A stretch of 7,156 nucleotides of DNA from NCBI GenBank assembly GCA_030589715.1, contig JAUUVE010000100.1:1-7156 (forward strand), in the 5' to 3' direction. The notes under the pieces were generated by a model. That model had not been told where the DNA came from, did not search any database, and worked only from the letters and a program-made list of their open reading frames with translations. This DNA is from Desulfobacteraceae bacterium. Lineage in GTDB: Bacteria; Desulfobacterota; DSM-4660; Desulfatiglandales; Desulfatiglandaceae. Positions 1-5,815 of this stretch are shown here, one piece after another; position 1 is the stretch's first letter; each line of letters starts with the position of its first letter. Made by a program: the position numbers and the translations under genes.

Positions 1-120
1 CCTAAAGGCCCCGGTATAGGTGGTGAAGATCGTTGAGAGGATGATAGCAAAAATAAAAATAGCTATCAGGATCTCCACCAGGGTGAAGCCGCTGGTATTT
101 GAGAGGTTCTTGGTCTTCAT
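1..120 (-). CDS. gspJ: Type II secretion minor pseudopilin GspJ, N-terminal fragment
   Basis: Only the first 40 codons are in the window; the gene continues past the left edge. The product begins with a short polar leader ending in Gly11, followed by FTLVEIL and a hydrophobic helix of about 20 residues. This is the class III (type IV-like) prepilin signal, cut between Gly11 and Phe12 by the prepilin peptidase GspO/PilD, with the expected Glu at +5. Assignment as GspJ rests on position after gspG, gspH and gspI in the canonical G-H-I-J order; the visible sequence alone would fit any minor pseudopilin. GspJ forms the pseudopilus tip with GspI and GspK. The ATG has only a weak ribosome site; an in-frame GTG four codons upstream is an alternative start. 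A 352-bp gap separates it from gspI, so it may be poorly coupled or have its own promoter. Confidence 0.8.
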   Translation of the reverse strand, partial: MKTKNLSNTSGFTLVEILIAIFIFAIILSTIFTTYTGAFR

Positions 121-472
121 TCTTACATTCACCAGGTTTAAAACCTCTGCCTTTCAGGCGTATAGCTTTAGCGGGCTTTGGATTCCGAATATCGAATACC
201 CGCTGCCATGCAGAATGCGCTGGGATAGGACAATAATTGCGGTACCGAGATCAACATTGAGGTGCTATATCCAATCTGCCCAAAGGCATTGCGGGCAGGT
301 CGAACAAGGAATTTCGAACTGCAGAGGTATTTGAAAGGGAAAAAACAAGAACCTTAACTTCGATGTTCGGCAGTTCCTTGTTCTGCGGTTCTGCGGTTCA
401 AAACAAATGACTTTGAGGCGTACAACAAATCCACCCGCTTTAGCATGTAGTGGTTTAATGAGTATGATCGAG
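121..472. other. Long gspI-gspJ intergenic gap, repeat-bearing
   Basis: This 352-bp stretch lies inside an operon whose genes usually abut or overlap. I see no convincing gene in it: the open frames lack ribosome sites and translate to low-complexity, Arg/Cys-rich sequence typical of shadow frames. It holds an inverted repeat (302-319 with 365-383), an 8-bp tandem duplication (TTCTGCGG at 381-396), and a perfect 13-bp palindrome AGGTTTAAAACCT at 134-146, just upstream of the gspJ start on the minus strand. The composition, with motifs such as CCGAATATCGAATAC and GAACAAGGAATTTCGAAC, resembles dispersed intergenic repeats I associate with deltaproteobacterial genomes; that resemblance is from memory and was not searched. 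Confidence 0.6.
302..396. repeat. Imperfect inverted repeat with adjoining 8-bp tandem repeat
   Basis: The left arm at 302-319 (GAACAAGGAATTTCGAAC) pairs with the right arm at 365-383, whose reverse complement is GAACAAGGAACTGCCGAAC. The outer 10 bases and inner 5 bases match. The 45-base loop is AT-rich. The right arm is followed by two copies of TTCTGCGG. This looks like a small palindromic or MITE-like intergenic element. It encodes nothing visible and could form a hairpin in the gspI-gspJ transcript. Confidence 0.6.
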
Positions 473-886
473 TTACGGAGCTCTTGGAAAAAACCTATAT
501 AGCCTGAGGTGGTACTGATAGGGTTTATCCTCGCCCCAGGCAACCGTCACATCGATCCGCTTGAGATATTCAGGTACTCCCAAAAGCTCTTCAAACACGA
601 CATCTCGCACATCTACCTGCCATGTGTAGCCCGGAAAGTCCTCCCCAAAATCGCCCGAATCAGAGGCCAGTCCCTCCAGTTTTTCTGACTCTACTTGGGC
701 CATCTTACGTTGGGCCAGGAGGGGGGCCATTGTATTGAATCTTGACTCAATTGCCAGTGATACGCTCTGAGACTGTGACCCCAGAACGGCTGTAAAGGCA
801 ATGGCAATGATGGCCACAGCTATCATCACCTCCAGGAGCGTAAAACCACTGTGCCCATATCTTTTTGTGAAGGTCATAAACTCCAT
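473..886 (-). CDS. gspI: Type II secretion minor pseudopilin GspI
   Basis: The product is 137 residues, near the usual GspI length. It starts with a basic leader (KRYGHSG) cut after Gly14, then FTLLEVMIAVAI with Glu19 at mature +5, and a hydrophobic helix to about residue 35. The motif around residues 57-72 (LLAQRKMAQVESEKLE) matches the conserved helix after the transmembrane segment in GspI proteins. In other T2SS, GspI nucleates the GspI-J-K tip complex on the periplasmic side of the inner membrane. The ATG at 886 is preceded by AGGGG at a reasonable distance; Met4 is an alternative start that would shorten the leader. It begins 21 bp after the gspH stop, indicating co-transcription. The downstream gap to gspJ is abnormally long. 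Confidence 0.9.
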   Translation of the reverse strand: MEFMTFTKRYGHSGFTLLEVMIAVAIIAIAFTAVLGSQSQSVSLAIESRFNTMAPLLAQRKMAQVESEKLEGLASDSGDFGEDFPGYTWQVDVRDVVFEELLGVPEYLKRIDVTVAWGEDKPYQYHLRLYRFFPRAP

Positions 887-907
887 GGTCCAGCCCCTGC
901 TTTTCCC

Positions 908-1450
908 CTATGTGTCCTCAAAATCTATATAGTCATTGACGACCTTAACCCTCTGGAGAAAGGGGCTCAATACCAGGGTGAACCTCCTTCCGTCTTCCGA
1001 GCCCAGATGGATGGCCGATTGCGGGGCATACCCTTTCCTGGTAAAAAGGATGTACGCCCTTCCGGACGTCCTTTTCCCCTTCCCCCTGAGCCATACGTCC
1101 AGGAGACGAACCCCTCCGGGAAGAGTGGACGCCTCTCTTTGAGCAAGCACCCGTTCCTCTTCGGTCATGGCGCTGGTTTCGGTCCAGAACCGATTTGATT
1201 CAAGATCAAGATGGAGATAATGGACCTTTTGGGTCCGGATTGCCTCATTTCTGAGATTCCTGATCAGGCCTATCATCTTGCGCGTACTGCTCTTGAGGTC
1301 GTCGGTCAGTACGGAATATCGAAATCGAGGGACAGCTAACACAGCCATAAGGCCGATCAATGAGACCACAACCACGAGTTCTATGAGGGTGTAGCCCAGG
1401 GTTGAATTTTTTGGTCTCTTACAAGTTGAGTTGTACTCAAAAATGGTCAC
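908..1450 (-). CDS. gspH: Type II secretion minor pseudopilin GspH
   Basis: The product is 180 residues with a prepilin leader ending in Gly19, then YTLIELVVVVSLIGLMAVLA and Pro41, the usual proline at the end of the exposed helix. The +1 residue is Tyr rather than the usual Phe; Glu24 at +5 is kept. The C-terminal part (about 60-180) is a soluble domain with a GspH/FimT-like pattern of beta strands, ending in LGSEDGRRFTLVLSPFLQRVKV. GspH is a minor pseudopilin placed just below the tip complex. The start is GTG (1448-1450), with GGCGGA about 8 bases upstream; no upstream ATG is available in frame. The gene lies between gspG, 182 bp upstream, and gspI, 21 bp downstream. Identification is by prepilin signature, length and operon position. 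Confidence 0.87.
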   Translation of the reverse strand: MTIFEYNSTCKRPKNSTLGYTLIELVVVVSLIGLMAVLAVPRFRYSVLTDDLKSSTRKMIGLIRNLRNEAIRTQKVHYLHLDLESNRFWTETSAMTEEERVLAQREASTLPGGVRLLDVWLRGKGKRTSGRAYILFTRKGYAPQSAIHLGSEDGRRFTLVLSPFLQRVKVVNDYIDFEDT

Positions 1451-1632
1451 AAATTATTCCGCCAGAAAAAGCCTTATTTGCGCGCAAATTCAGGAATTTA
1501 GGGATTGAGGGATTCGATTGATGGGATTGTTTTTAATTCCTTAATGCCTTAATTCGCAATTCCCCAATTCCGGTTTATCCGGGGTAGGTTCATGGGCTCA
1601 TTTCCTCTCCGAACCTGCTGGATCGGTTCAAA
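1451..1632. other. gspG-gspH intergenic gap with AT-rich inverted repeat
   Basis: No gene is visible here. The gap contains a perfect 14-bp palindrome ATTTGCGCGCAAAT (1476-1489) about 26 bp upstream of the gspH start. It also contains an AT-rich block in which GGGATTGAGGGATTCGATTG (1501-1520) and its flanks are loosely mirrored by AATTCCTTAATGCCTTAATT and CAATTCCCCAATTCC (1535-1571). The arms match only about 60-65 percent by eye, but both end in GGAATT/AATTCC. The block could fold into a long weak hairpin between the two genes and may reduce read-through from gspG, which is needed in excess of gspH. That role is inference. Confidence 0.55.
1493..1571. repeat. AT-rich imperfect inverted repeat between gspG and gspH
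   Basis: GGAATTTAGGGATTGAGGGA starting at 1493 is mirrored by a right arm ending CAATTCCCCAATTCC at 1571. The left arm contains short tandem GGGATTGA-like units. The arms are clearly related when one is reverse complemented but have many mismatches. It resembles dispersed intergenic repeats, not a coding relic. Confidence 0.45.
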
Positions 1633-2076
1633 CTACTCCAGTTCCCAGCTGTTGATATCTTCATTCTCATCCTCTCCCCCGGGTTCTCCATCGGGACCGT
1701 ACGATATCAGATCATAATCGCCGTGAAGCCCAGGTGAGAGGTATACATAGTCATTTCCCCACGGATCCTTGGGGACCTTCCCTTTCTCCAAATAACCTCC
1801 CTCCCTCCAGGCCCTGGGAAGCTCTCCCACTGTTGGCGCTTCCACAAGGGCCTGAAGACCCTGTTCTGTGGAGGGGTAGGTCCCGTTATCCAACTTATAG
1901 AGTCTGAGTGCCGTTTCCAGCCCCTCCATCTGGATCACCGCCTTCATTCGCCTGGCCTCTTCGGGCCTCCCCATGATCCTCGGAATTATAAGCCCTGCAA
2001 GGATGCCCAGGATTACAATTACTACCATCAGTTCAATCAGGGTGAAGCCGTGATGACCCAGTTCATCCCTTGGCAT
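1633..2076 (-). CDS. gspG: Type II secretion major pseudopilin GspG
   Basis: The product is 147 residues, about the family length, with a mature form of 137. The leader ends at Gly10, followed by FTLIELMVVIVILGILAGLI and IPRIMGRPEEA, the hallmark GspG N-terminus. Further family motifs are the YPSTEQGLQAL segment (67-77), the DPWGNDY turn (104-110) and the C-terminal SYGPDGEPGGEDENEDI (125-141). That last loop is the calcium-binding region of GspG and carries the expected Asp and Glu residues. GspG is cut and N-methylated by the prepilin peptidase and polymerises into the periplasmic pseudopilus that pushes substrates through the GspD secretin. The ATG at 2076 has a strong ribosome site (GGGGAAGGA, about 4 bases away). 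It lies 64 bp downstream of gspF. I see no frameshift or missing key residue. Confidence 0.96.
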   Translation of the reverse strand: MPRDELGHHGFTLIELMVVIVILGILAGLIIPRIMGRPEEARRMKAVIQMEGLETALRLYKLDNGTYPSTEQGLQALVEAPTVGELPRAWREGGYLEKGKVPKDPWGNDYVYLSPGLHGDYDLISYGPDGEPGGEDENEDINSWELE

Positions 2077-2140
2077 TTTTCCTTCCCCATTTCATTGCTT
2101 TAATCTGTCGCCCATCTGTTGACCGCCATCTCCTTGAGTC

Positions 2141-3367
2141 TCAACGAATCATCTGGTTCATCTCAAATATGGGCAGTAGTATGGAGATAACGATAAATCC
2201 CACAGCCAGGCCCATGGTCAATATCATGACCGGTTCCAGCAGGGAGGTCATGGCCATTATCTGTGACTCTGCCTCCCTTTCATATATTTCTCCGATCTTA
2301 TTAAGCATACCCTCCAGTTCTCCGCTCTGCTCCCCTACGGATATCATTTGTATTGCCATGGGAGGAAACCAACGGCTTTGGCCAAGGGGCGTAGCAAGGT
2401 CTTTACCAGCCTGGATCTCTTCCATGGCACTGTCAAGGACACCGGCAATCAGGGTGTTGCTTATGACATTTCGAACTATCTGAAGGGCAGACAAGAGGGG
2501 TACCCCATTTTGAAGCAGACTGCCGAGGGTCGTTCCGAATCGGGCCATGGCTATTTTTGTGTTGATATCCCCGATAATGGGCATTCTCAGCTTGGCCAGA
2601 TCAAAGATGTTTTGGCCCTTTGGGGTCCTTTTCAGTCGTCTCGCTGTCACGACGGCGCAAGCCAAGGCGAGCACGACTAGCCACCAGAAGGATTTGAGAA
2701 AATTGCTTACACCAATCAGTGCGATTGTGGGGAGGGGGAGGGCCTGATTCATATCACTGAAAAGTTTGGCGATATTGGGCACAATAAATGCCACCAGGAA
2801 GAAGAGGACCAAGGTCCCCACAAAGAACATAAAGACGGGATAGGCCAGGGCTGCCTTAAAGCGTCCTCTCAGGGCCTGTTGATGTTCGCTGAATTCTGCG
2901 AGACGCTCCAGAACGAGGTCAAGTGTGCCCGAGGCCTCGCCAGCGCGCACCATGTTGATATAGATCTGGGAAAACACCTTGGGATGCTGAGATAAAGAAG
3001 AGGCCAGGCTGTTCCCTTCATTTACCGATTCCTTGACCTGGGCCATGATCTTTTTTAGGAGGGGGTTGGTAACCTGCGCTATTAGCGCATCCAAAGACGC
3101 GACAAGGGTTACCCCGGCACCTAAAAGGATTGATAACTGCCGGGTGGTAGCGGAAATCTCCCCTGGTCTGATCCGTTTAAAGAGAGTGGATAGAGCGGCC
3201 GGGCTTGAGGCTATGTCTCTGGGCATGGAAGAGGTCTCTTTTACCTCGACCGGGAAAATACCTGTCGCCCTCAATCTCTGCCGCGCTGCGACTACGCTGT
3301 CGGCATCAATAATACCCGTGGCGTTCTTGCCAGCCCTGTTAAAGGCTGAATATTCATAAACCGGCAT
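2141..3367 (-). CDS. gspF: Type II secretion inner-membrane platform protein GspF
   Basis: The chosen ATG gives 408 residues starting MPVYEYSAFNRAGK, the conserved GspF beginning; the open frame extends 22 codons further upstream, but that extension is unlike the family. The protein has two T2SSF domains, roughly 73-195 and 275-398. The first shows RQLSILLGAGVTL and RAGEASGTLDLVLERLAE; the second shows FGTTLGSLLQNGVPLL and SVGEQSGELEGMLNKIGE. Hydrophobic segments at about 178-198, 226-241 and 379-402 fit three membrane spans. GspF forms the inner-membrane platform with GspL and GspM and contacts the GspE ATPase through its cytoplasmic domains. The ribosome site at 3367 is weak. It is the first gene of the visible operon; no gspE lies directly upstream. 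Confidence 0.95.
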   Translation of the reverse strand: MPVYEYSAFNRAGKNATGIIDADSVVAARQRLRATGIFPVEVKETSSMPRDIASSPAALSTLFKRIRPGEISATTRQLSILLGAGVTLVASLDALIAQVTNPLLKKIMAQVKESVNEGNSLASSLSQHPKVFSQIYINMVRAGEASGTLDLVLERLAEFSEHQQALRGRFKAALAYPVFMFFVGTLVLFFLVAFIVPNIAKLFSDMNQALPLPTIALIGVSNFLKSFWWLVVLALACAVVTARRLKRTPKGQNIFDLAKLRMPIIGDINTKIAMARFGTTLGSLLQNGVPLLSALQIVRNVISNTLIAGVLDSAMEEIQAGKDLATPLGQSRWFPPMAIQMISVGEQSGELEGMLNKIGEIYEREAESQIMAMTSLLEPVMILTMGLAVGFIVISILLPIFEMNQMIR

Positions 3368-3471
3368 AGTATAAGCAGAACCCAACTCCGCCCTGTCCGG
3401 CCCAAGTGCCAGACAGCCGAACCTCGAAACCATACTGCCTCATATCCCTGATACTGTGGGGATACATTATC

Positions 3472-3500
3472 ATGTTAGCAGTACCGCTAATCGCTGTCAA
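3472..3500 (-). promoter_or_regulatory. Candidate sigma70-type promoter for the gspFGHIJ operon
   Basis: On the minus strand a perfect -35 box TTGACA (3500-3495) is followed after exactly 17 bases by TAACAT (3477-3472), four of six matches to the -10 consensus. Transcription would start near 3465, giving a leader of roughly 97 bases before gspF. The position fits the first gene of the operon. It is a sequence match only. Confidence 0.5.
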
Positions 3501-3701
3501 TAAAGGTGAGCAGGCCGGCGGGATGATCCCTGAGATCTTGACTTATTTGAAGGAGTTCATTAGTGTCAGCCAAGAATCTTTATATACCGGTAACTTGCAG
3601 ACCCTGATTCTATCATCCTGGCAATTTAATAGGGTGATCGCGTATCCTATTCAAATTCAAGGGGCATGACATCAGTATATGATAAATTGTAGCCGTAACC
3701 G

Positions 3702-3782
3702 GAGTACTGGAGTATTGGGTTGTTGGACCATGGAAGTCATATATATTTTGCGCGGATTTTGCTTTCCAGTACTCCAATACTC
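3702..3782. repeat. 17-bp imperfect inverted repeat
   Basis: GAGTACTGGAGTATTGG (3702-3718) is the reverse complement of CCAGTACTCCAATACTC (3766-3782) except at two symmetric positions (15 of 17). Each arm is itself built from a repeated GGAGTAYTGG-like unit. The 47-base loop is AT-rich and contains ATATATATTTT. The right arm directly abuts the 66-bp dispersed repeat at 3782-3847, so the two may be one composite intergenic element. Confidence 0.65.
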
Positions 3783-3847
3783 TCTCCGAGCCGTAGGGTC
3801 TACCCTCCGGCCTGGAAGCCAACGGGCTGGAAGCGGAGCCGGAGGCC
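3782..3847 (-). repeat. Dispersed 66-bp intergenic repeat, copy A (minus orientation)
   Basis: Read on the minus strand from 3847, this begins GGCCTCCGGCTCCGCTTCCA and matches 5720-5785 at 58 of 66 positions without gaps. It contains a hairpin at 3791-3810 (CCGGAGGG/CCCTACGG on the minus strand, one mismatch in eight pairs) that lies at the same place as the perfect 7-bp hairpin in copy B. It is GC-rich, unlike the neighbouring AT-rich sequence. No coding role is apparent; it resembles a REP/MITE-type intergenic element. Confidence 0.8.
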
Positions 3848-3955
3848 AACACTCCATTTTCTGTTTTGCTCGAAAGAACCCATGAAAGCGACCGTCAAGA
3901 GTGGGATGGTTTTTGAAGCGGATAAGCGGCAACCCATTCCTTTGAGGAGAGGGCA

Positions 3956-4384
3956 ATGAATTTTGCAGGTAAGGTCCTAATCTTTTTTGCCCTGTTCACA
4001 TTCTGCTCGAGTGTATCCCAGGGGGTATGCTGGGAAACTCCAATGGCACCATCCGAGAAGGGTCAGTCCCAGGGATTAGATCAGGGGAAAGGATCAGGGT
4101 TCAACATCGGTGCATGGCTTGTCTCTATTTTTCGTGACCACCTTTCAGCGGTTGACAGTGACCGGTGCCCAAGTGTTCCTTCCTGTTCCTCATACAGTGT
4201 CAAGGCATTCAAAAAGCACGGGTTTTTTGTGGGGTGGGTCATGACCGTTGATCGCCTCATACACGAAGCAGACGAGGGGTCTGTATCCCCTGTTTCCTAC
4301 CGAAATGGCCAGGGCAGAGTCATCGACCCCGTGGAAAACAATGACTTTTGGTGGTTTAGCCCGGATGAGAAGAATCTACAATAA
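3956..4384 (+). CDS. yidD: YidD-domain protein with signal-like N-terminus
   Basis: The product is 142 residues. Residues 1-23 form a basic-then-hydrophobic signal or anchor segment. The YidD (DUF37) domain runs from about 50 to 110, with the family core CPSVPSCSSYSVKAFKKHG (71-89), the GWVMTVDRLI helix, and a degenerate 'RLIHEADEG' where canonical YidD has a Cys-containing R.xRC.P motif. Canonical YidD is about 70-110 residues, lacks a cleavable signal, and aids YidC-dependent membrane insertion next to rpmH, rnpA and yidC. None of those genes is here, so this is a divergent, possibly exported member. Cys17 is not in a good lipobox (preceded by Phe). The ATG has a good ribosome site (GGAG, 6 bases). 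The stop overlaps the next gene by 20 bp, suggesting translational coupling. Its function here is not established. Confidence 0.78.
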   Translation: MNFAGKVLIFFALFTFCSSVSQGVCWETPMAPSEKGQSQGLDQGKGSGFNIGAWLVSIFRDHLSAVDSDRCPSVPSCSSYSVKAFKKHGFFVGWVMTVDRLIHEADEGSVSPVSYRNGQGRVIDPVENNDFWWFSPDEKNLQ

Positions 4385-5300
4385 GGGCCTGTGGTTGTTT
4401 CTTGGGGGAATAGTCCTCCTCTTGCTGAGGACATCTCCTGCCCTCCCAGGCCAGATCATCATTGACAGTGATGATCAATTTGAGCTTGGCCGTGCCTGCA
4501 TGGAGAAAGGCCAATATGCCAGGGCCGTAGTGGAATTTGAGAGATTCATCCATTTTTTCCCTGATTCCCCAAAGGTCCGTATGGCCCGCTATCTTATCGG
4601 CGTCTGTTATCTAAAAGGTGGCCGCTATGAGGCGGCCAGGGAGCGATTCTTTATGATCATCAGGACCGAGCCCGATACCCCCCTGGCAGGGAAGGCCCTT
4701 TTTATGCTGGGCGAAACCTATTACCAGCAGGGTCATCCAAAGGAAGCCGAGTATTACTTTAGGCAGGTCACTAAAAAATACCCGACCCTGGAGTTGAAGA
4801 ACTCAGCCCTTTATCGGCTTGGATGGGCCAAAATGAAAGAGGACAGGTGGAGAGATGCATCGGAGGTGTTTATAAAAGTGGGGAGAAGGAGCGCACTTTA
4901 TGGATCTTCCCAACAACTTGCGGACCAGAGCCTCAAAGGTGAGATGTTACCATACAAGGACCCCACATACGCCGGGGTAATGGCGGGCATGATACCAGGC
5001 CTCGGACATGCCTATGTGTCCCGTTACAAGGATGCGGTGGTGGCCTTCTTATTGAACGGCCTTTTCATATGGGCCGCAGTGGAGGCCTTCAGCAATAACA
5101 ACAATGTGCTAGGTGGTATTCTGACATTTTTTGAGTTGGGGTGGTACACGGGGAATATCTACAGTGCGGTAAACGTAACTCACAAGTACAACCGGAAGGT
5201 GAGAAATGATTTCAGAAACAGTTTGAAAGATCGTCTTGATATTCACCTTCTCACCTCCAAAAAGGGCCCTATTGGCTTGGCCTTGACATTTAAGTTCTAA
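4365..5300 (+). CDS. TPR-repeat envelope protein with C-terminal membrane segments
   Basis: The product is 311 residues from the ATG at 4365, chosen because it gives a clear N-terminal signal (MRRIYNKG then WLFLGGIVLLLL, to about residue 29); the open frame starts 39 codons earlier but those codons only shadow the upstream gene. Residues 34-175 carry about four tetratricopeptide-type repeats, for example FELGRACMEKGQYARAVVEF, YLIGVCYLKGGRYEAARERF and FMLGETYYQQGHPKEAEYYF, similar to YbgF/BamD-like periplasmic TPR domains. After these comes MAGMIPGLGHAYVSRYKDA (207-224), a PGLGxxY motif, then two hydrophobic stretches (about 224-241 and 248-267) and a basic tail ending in GLALTFKF with a terminal Phe. 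The gene overlaps the YidD-like gene by 20 bp, implying joint expression. It is probably anchored in the envelope and may scaffold protein assembly; exact family and role are unknown to me. Confidence 0.8.
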   Translation: MRRIYNKGLWLFLGGIVLLLLRTSPALPGQIIIDSDDQFELGRACMEKGQYARAVVEFERFIHFFPDSPKVRMARYLIGVCYLKGGRYEAARERFFMIIRTEPDTPLAGKALFMLGETYYQQGHPKEAEYYFRQVTKKYPTLELKNSALYRLGWAKMKEDRWRDASEVFIKVGRRSALYGSSQQLADQSLKGEMLPYKDPTYAGVMAGMIPGLGHAYVSRYKDAVVAFLLNGLFIWAAVEAFSNNNNVLGGILTFFELGWYTGNIYSAVNVTHKYNRKVRNDFRNSLKDRLDIHLLTSKKGPIGLALTFKF

Positions 5301-5323
5301 ATCTTAGACGTCCAGGAGGCTGT

Positions 5324-5346
5324 AGAAAAGACCCCCTTGCTTTTCT
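5324..5346. other. Small hairpin after the TPR gene
   Basis: AGAAAAG (5324-5330) and CTTTTCT (5340-5346) form a perfect 7-bp stem with a 9-base loop, 24 bp after the TPR gene stop. There is no downstream T-run, so it is not a standard intrinsic terminator. It may mark an RNA processing or attenuation point before the next gene. Confidence 0.35.
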
Positions 5347-5406
5347 GCTCCGAGCTGAAGGGTCCCAGTCCTACTTACCCAATAGCTTGAAGGGAGGTAC
5401 AAGGAG

Positions 5407-5628
5407 ATGAAAAGATTGTGTTTGTTGGCCTTGGTTGGTTTGTTCTTGTGTGGGTGTGGGGCAGCAGCCAAACAATCAGAATTTTGGGAACACAGTACGG
5501 TATATAAAAATTGGGCCCACCTCAAATTTAGCTGGTATAGGTACAAGAATCCCACAATTGAAACGGGAAAGAAATCCCTGGAGCAGGATTGGTGGGGTAT
5601 TCCAATAAAAGGCCCTTCTGAAGAATAA
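5407..5628 (+). CDS. Small predicted lipoprotein, aromatic-rich, unknown function
   Basis: The product is 73 residues. Its N-terminus MKRLCLLALVGLFLCGC is a compact lipoprotein signal with lipobox L-C-G-C and lipidation Cys17, giving a mature peptide of only 57 residues. The mature part is rich in Trp, Tyr and Phe (FWEHSTVYKNWAHLKFSWYR, then YKNPT and QDWWGIPI) and has no second hydrophobic segment. The ribosome site is strong (GGGAGG 5393-5398, plus AAGGAG touching the ATG), which supports a real gene despite the small size. It lies 106 bp after the TPR gene and upstream of another lipoprotein gene. From memory, similar short lipoproteins with an FW.HS.xYK.W..xKFSW.xYKNP pattern occur in deltaproteobacteria, but I know no function for them. 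A structural or interaction role in the envelope is a guess. Confidence 0.78.
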   Translation: MKRLCLLALVGLFLCGCGAAAKQSEFWEHSTVYKNWAHLKFSWYRYKNPTIETGKKSLEQDWWGIPIKGPSEE

Positions 5629-5815
5629 AGGGATTTGAGAAAATGGCGATGCCACCCCCGAGATATGAGGGATGGCTCTTGACCCCCTTCTAAGGGGCAA
5701 ACCAAAGCCATATCCTGCGGGCCTCCAGCTCCGCTTCCAGCCCGTAGGCTTACAGTCCGGAGGGTAGATCCTCCGGATGGGAGAGCGTGGATTCTTTATT
5801 GCGAGGCAACAGCTT
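5629..5815. other. Repeat-bearing gap between the two lipoprotein genes
   Basis: This 187-bp gap holds a short perfect inverted repeat CCCCTT/AAGGGG (5684-5697) that could end or process the upstream transcript but has no T-run, and the repeat described at 5714-5785. A 16-codon frame from 5643 is too short and unsupported to call. No clear promoter is seen. Confidence 0.45.
5714..5785 (+). repeat. Dispersed 66-bp intergenic repeat, copy B (plus orientation) with two hairpins
   Basis: The core at 5720-5785 matches the reverse complement of 3782-3847 at 58 of 66 positions. It can form a perfect 7-bp hairpin CCGGAGG/CCTCCGG at 5757-5776, and an 8-of-9 hairpin CCTGCGGGC (5714-5722) with GCCCGTAGG (5740-5748). 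The two copies face each other and bracket the YidD-like, TPR and small lipoprotein genes. The repeat ends inside the upstream part of the open frame of the next gene, supplying a spurious ATG at 5777. Confidence 0.8.

Larger units (their letters stand above)
3368..3955. other. Divergent intergenic region between gspF and the YidD-like gene
   Basis: This 588-bp region separates the leftward gsp operon from the rightward envelope genes. It holds a candidate gsp promoter (3472-3500), an inverted repeat (3702-3782) and one copy of a dispersed 66-bp repeat (3782-3847). Open frames of up to 87 codons exist on the plus strand from 3406, but they lack ribosome sites and recognisable motifs, and I treat them as non-coding. 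A plus-strand promoter for the YidD-like gene must lie in its right part or upstream of it, but I find no convincing -35/-10 pair. Confidence 0.6.

Noticed and set aside
265..543. 92-codon minus-strand frame overlapping the end of gspI
   Set aside because: It covers the inverted repeat, overlaps gspI in another frame, has no ribosome site and translates to low-quality Arg/Cys-rich sequence.
3368..3433. 22-codon N-terminal extension of gspF
   Set aside because: The extension is unlike GspF; family members start at MPVYEY, which is at 3367.
3406..3669. 87-codon plus-strand frame in the divergent region
   Set aside because: No ribosome site, no recognisable motif, and it overlaps the gsp promoter candidate and the start of the alternative gspF frame.
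3720..3747. TTGTTG-16 bp-TATATT as a promoter for the YidD-like gene
   Set aside because: The -35 box is poor and the site sits in the loop of an inverted repeat more than 200 bp from the gene.
4248..4364. 39-codon N-terminal extension of the TPR protein
   Set aside because: It lies entirely within the YidD-like gene in another frame and would bury the signal peptide.
5643..5693. 16-codon frame after the small lipoprotein gene
   Set aside because: Too short, with only a weak ribosome site and no supporting context.
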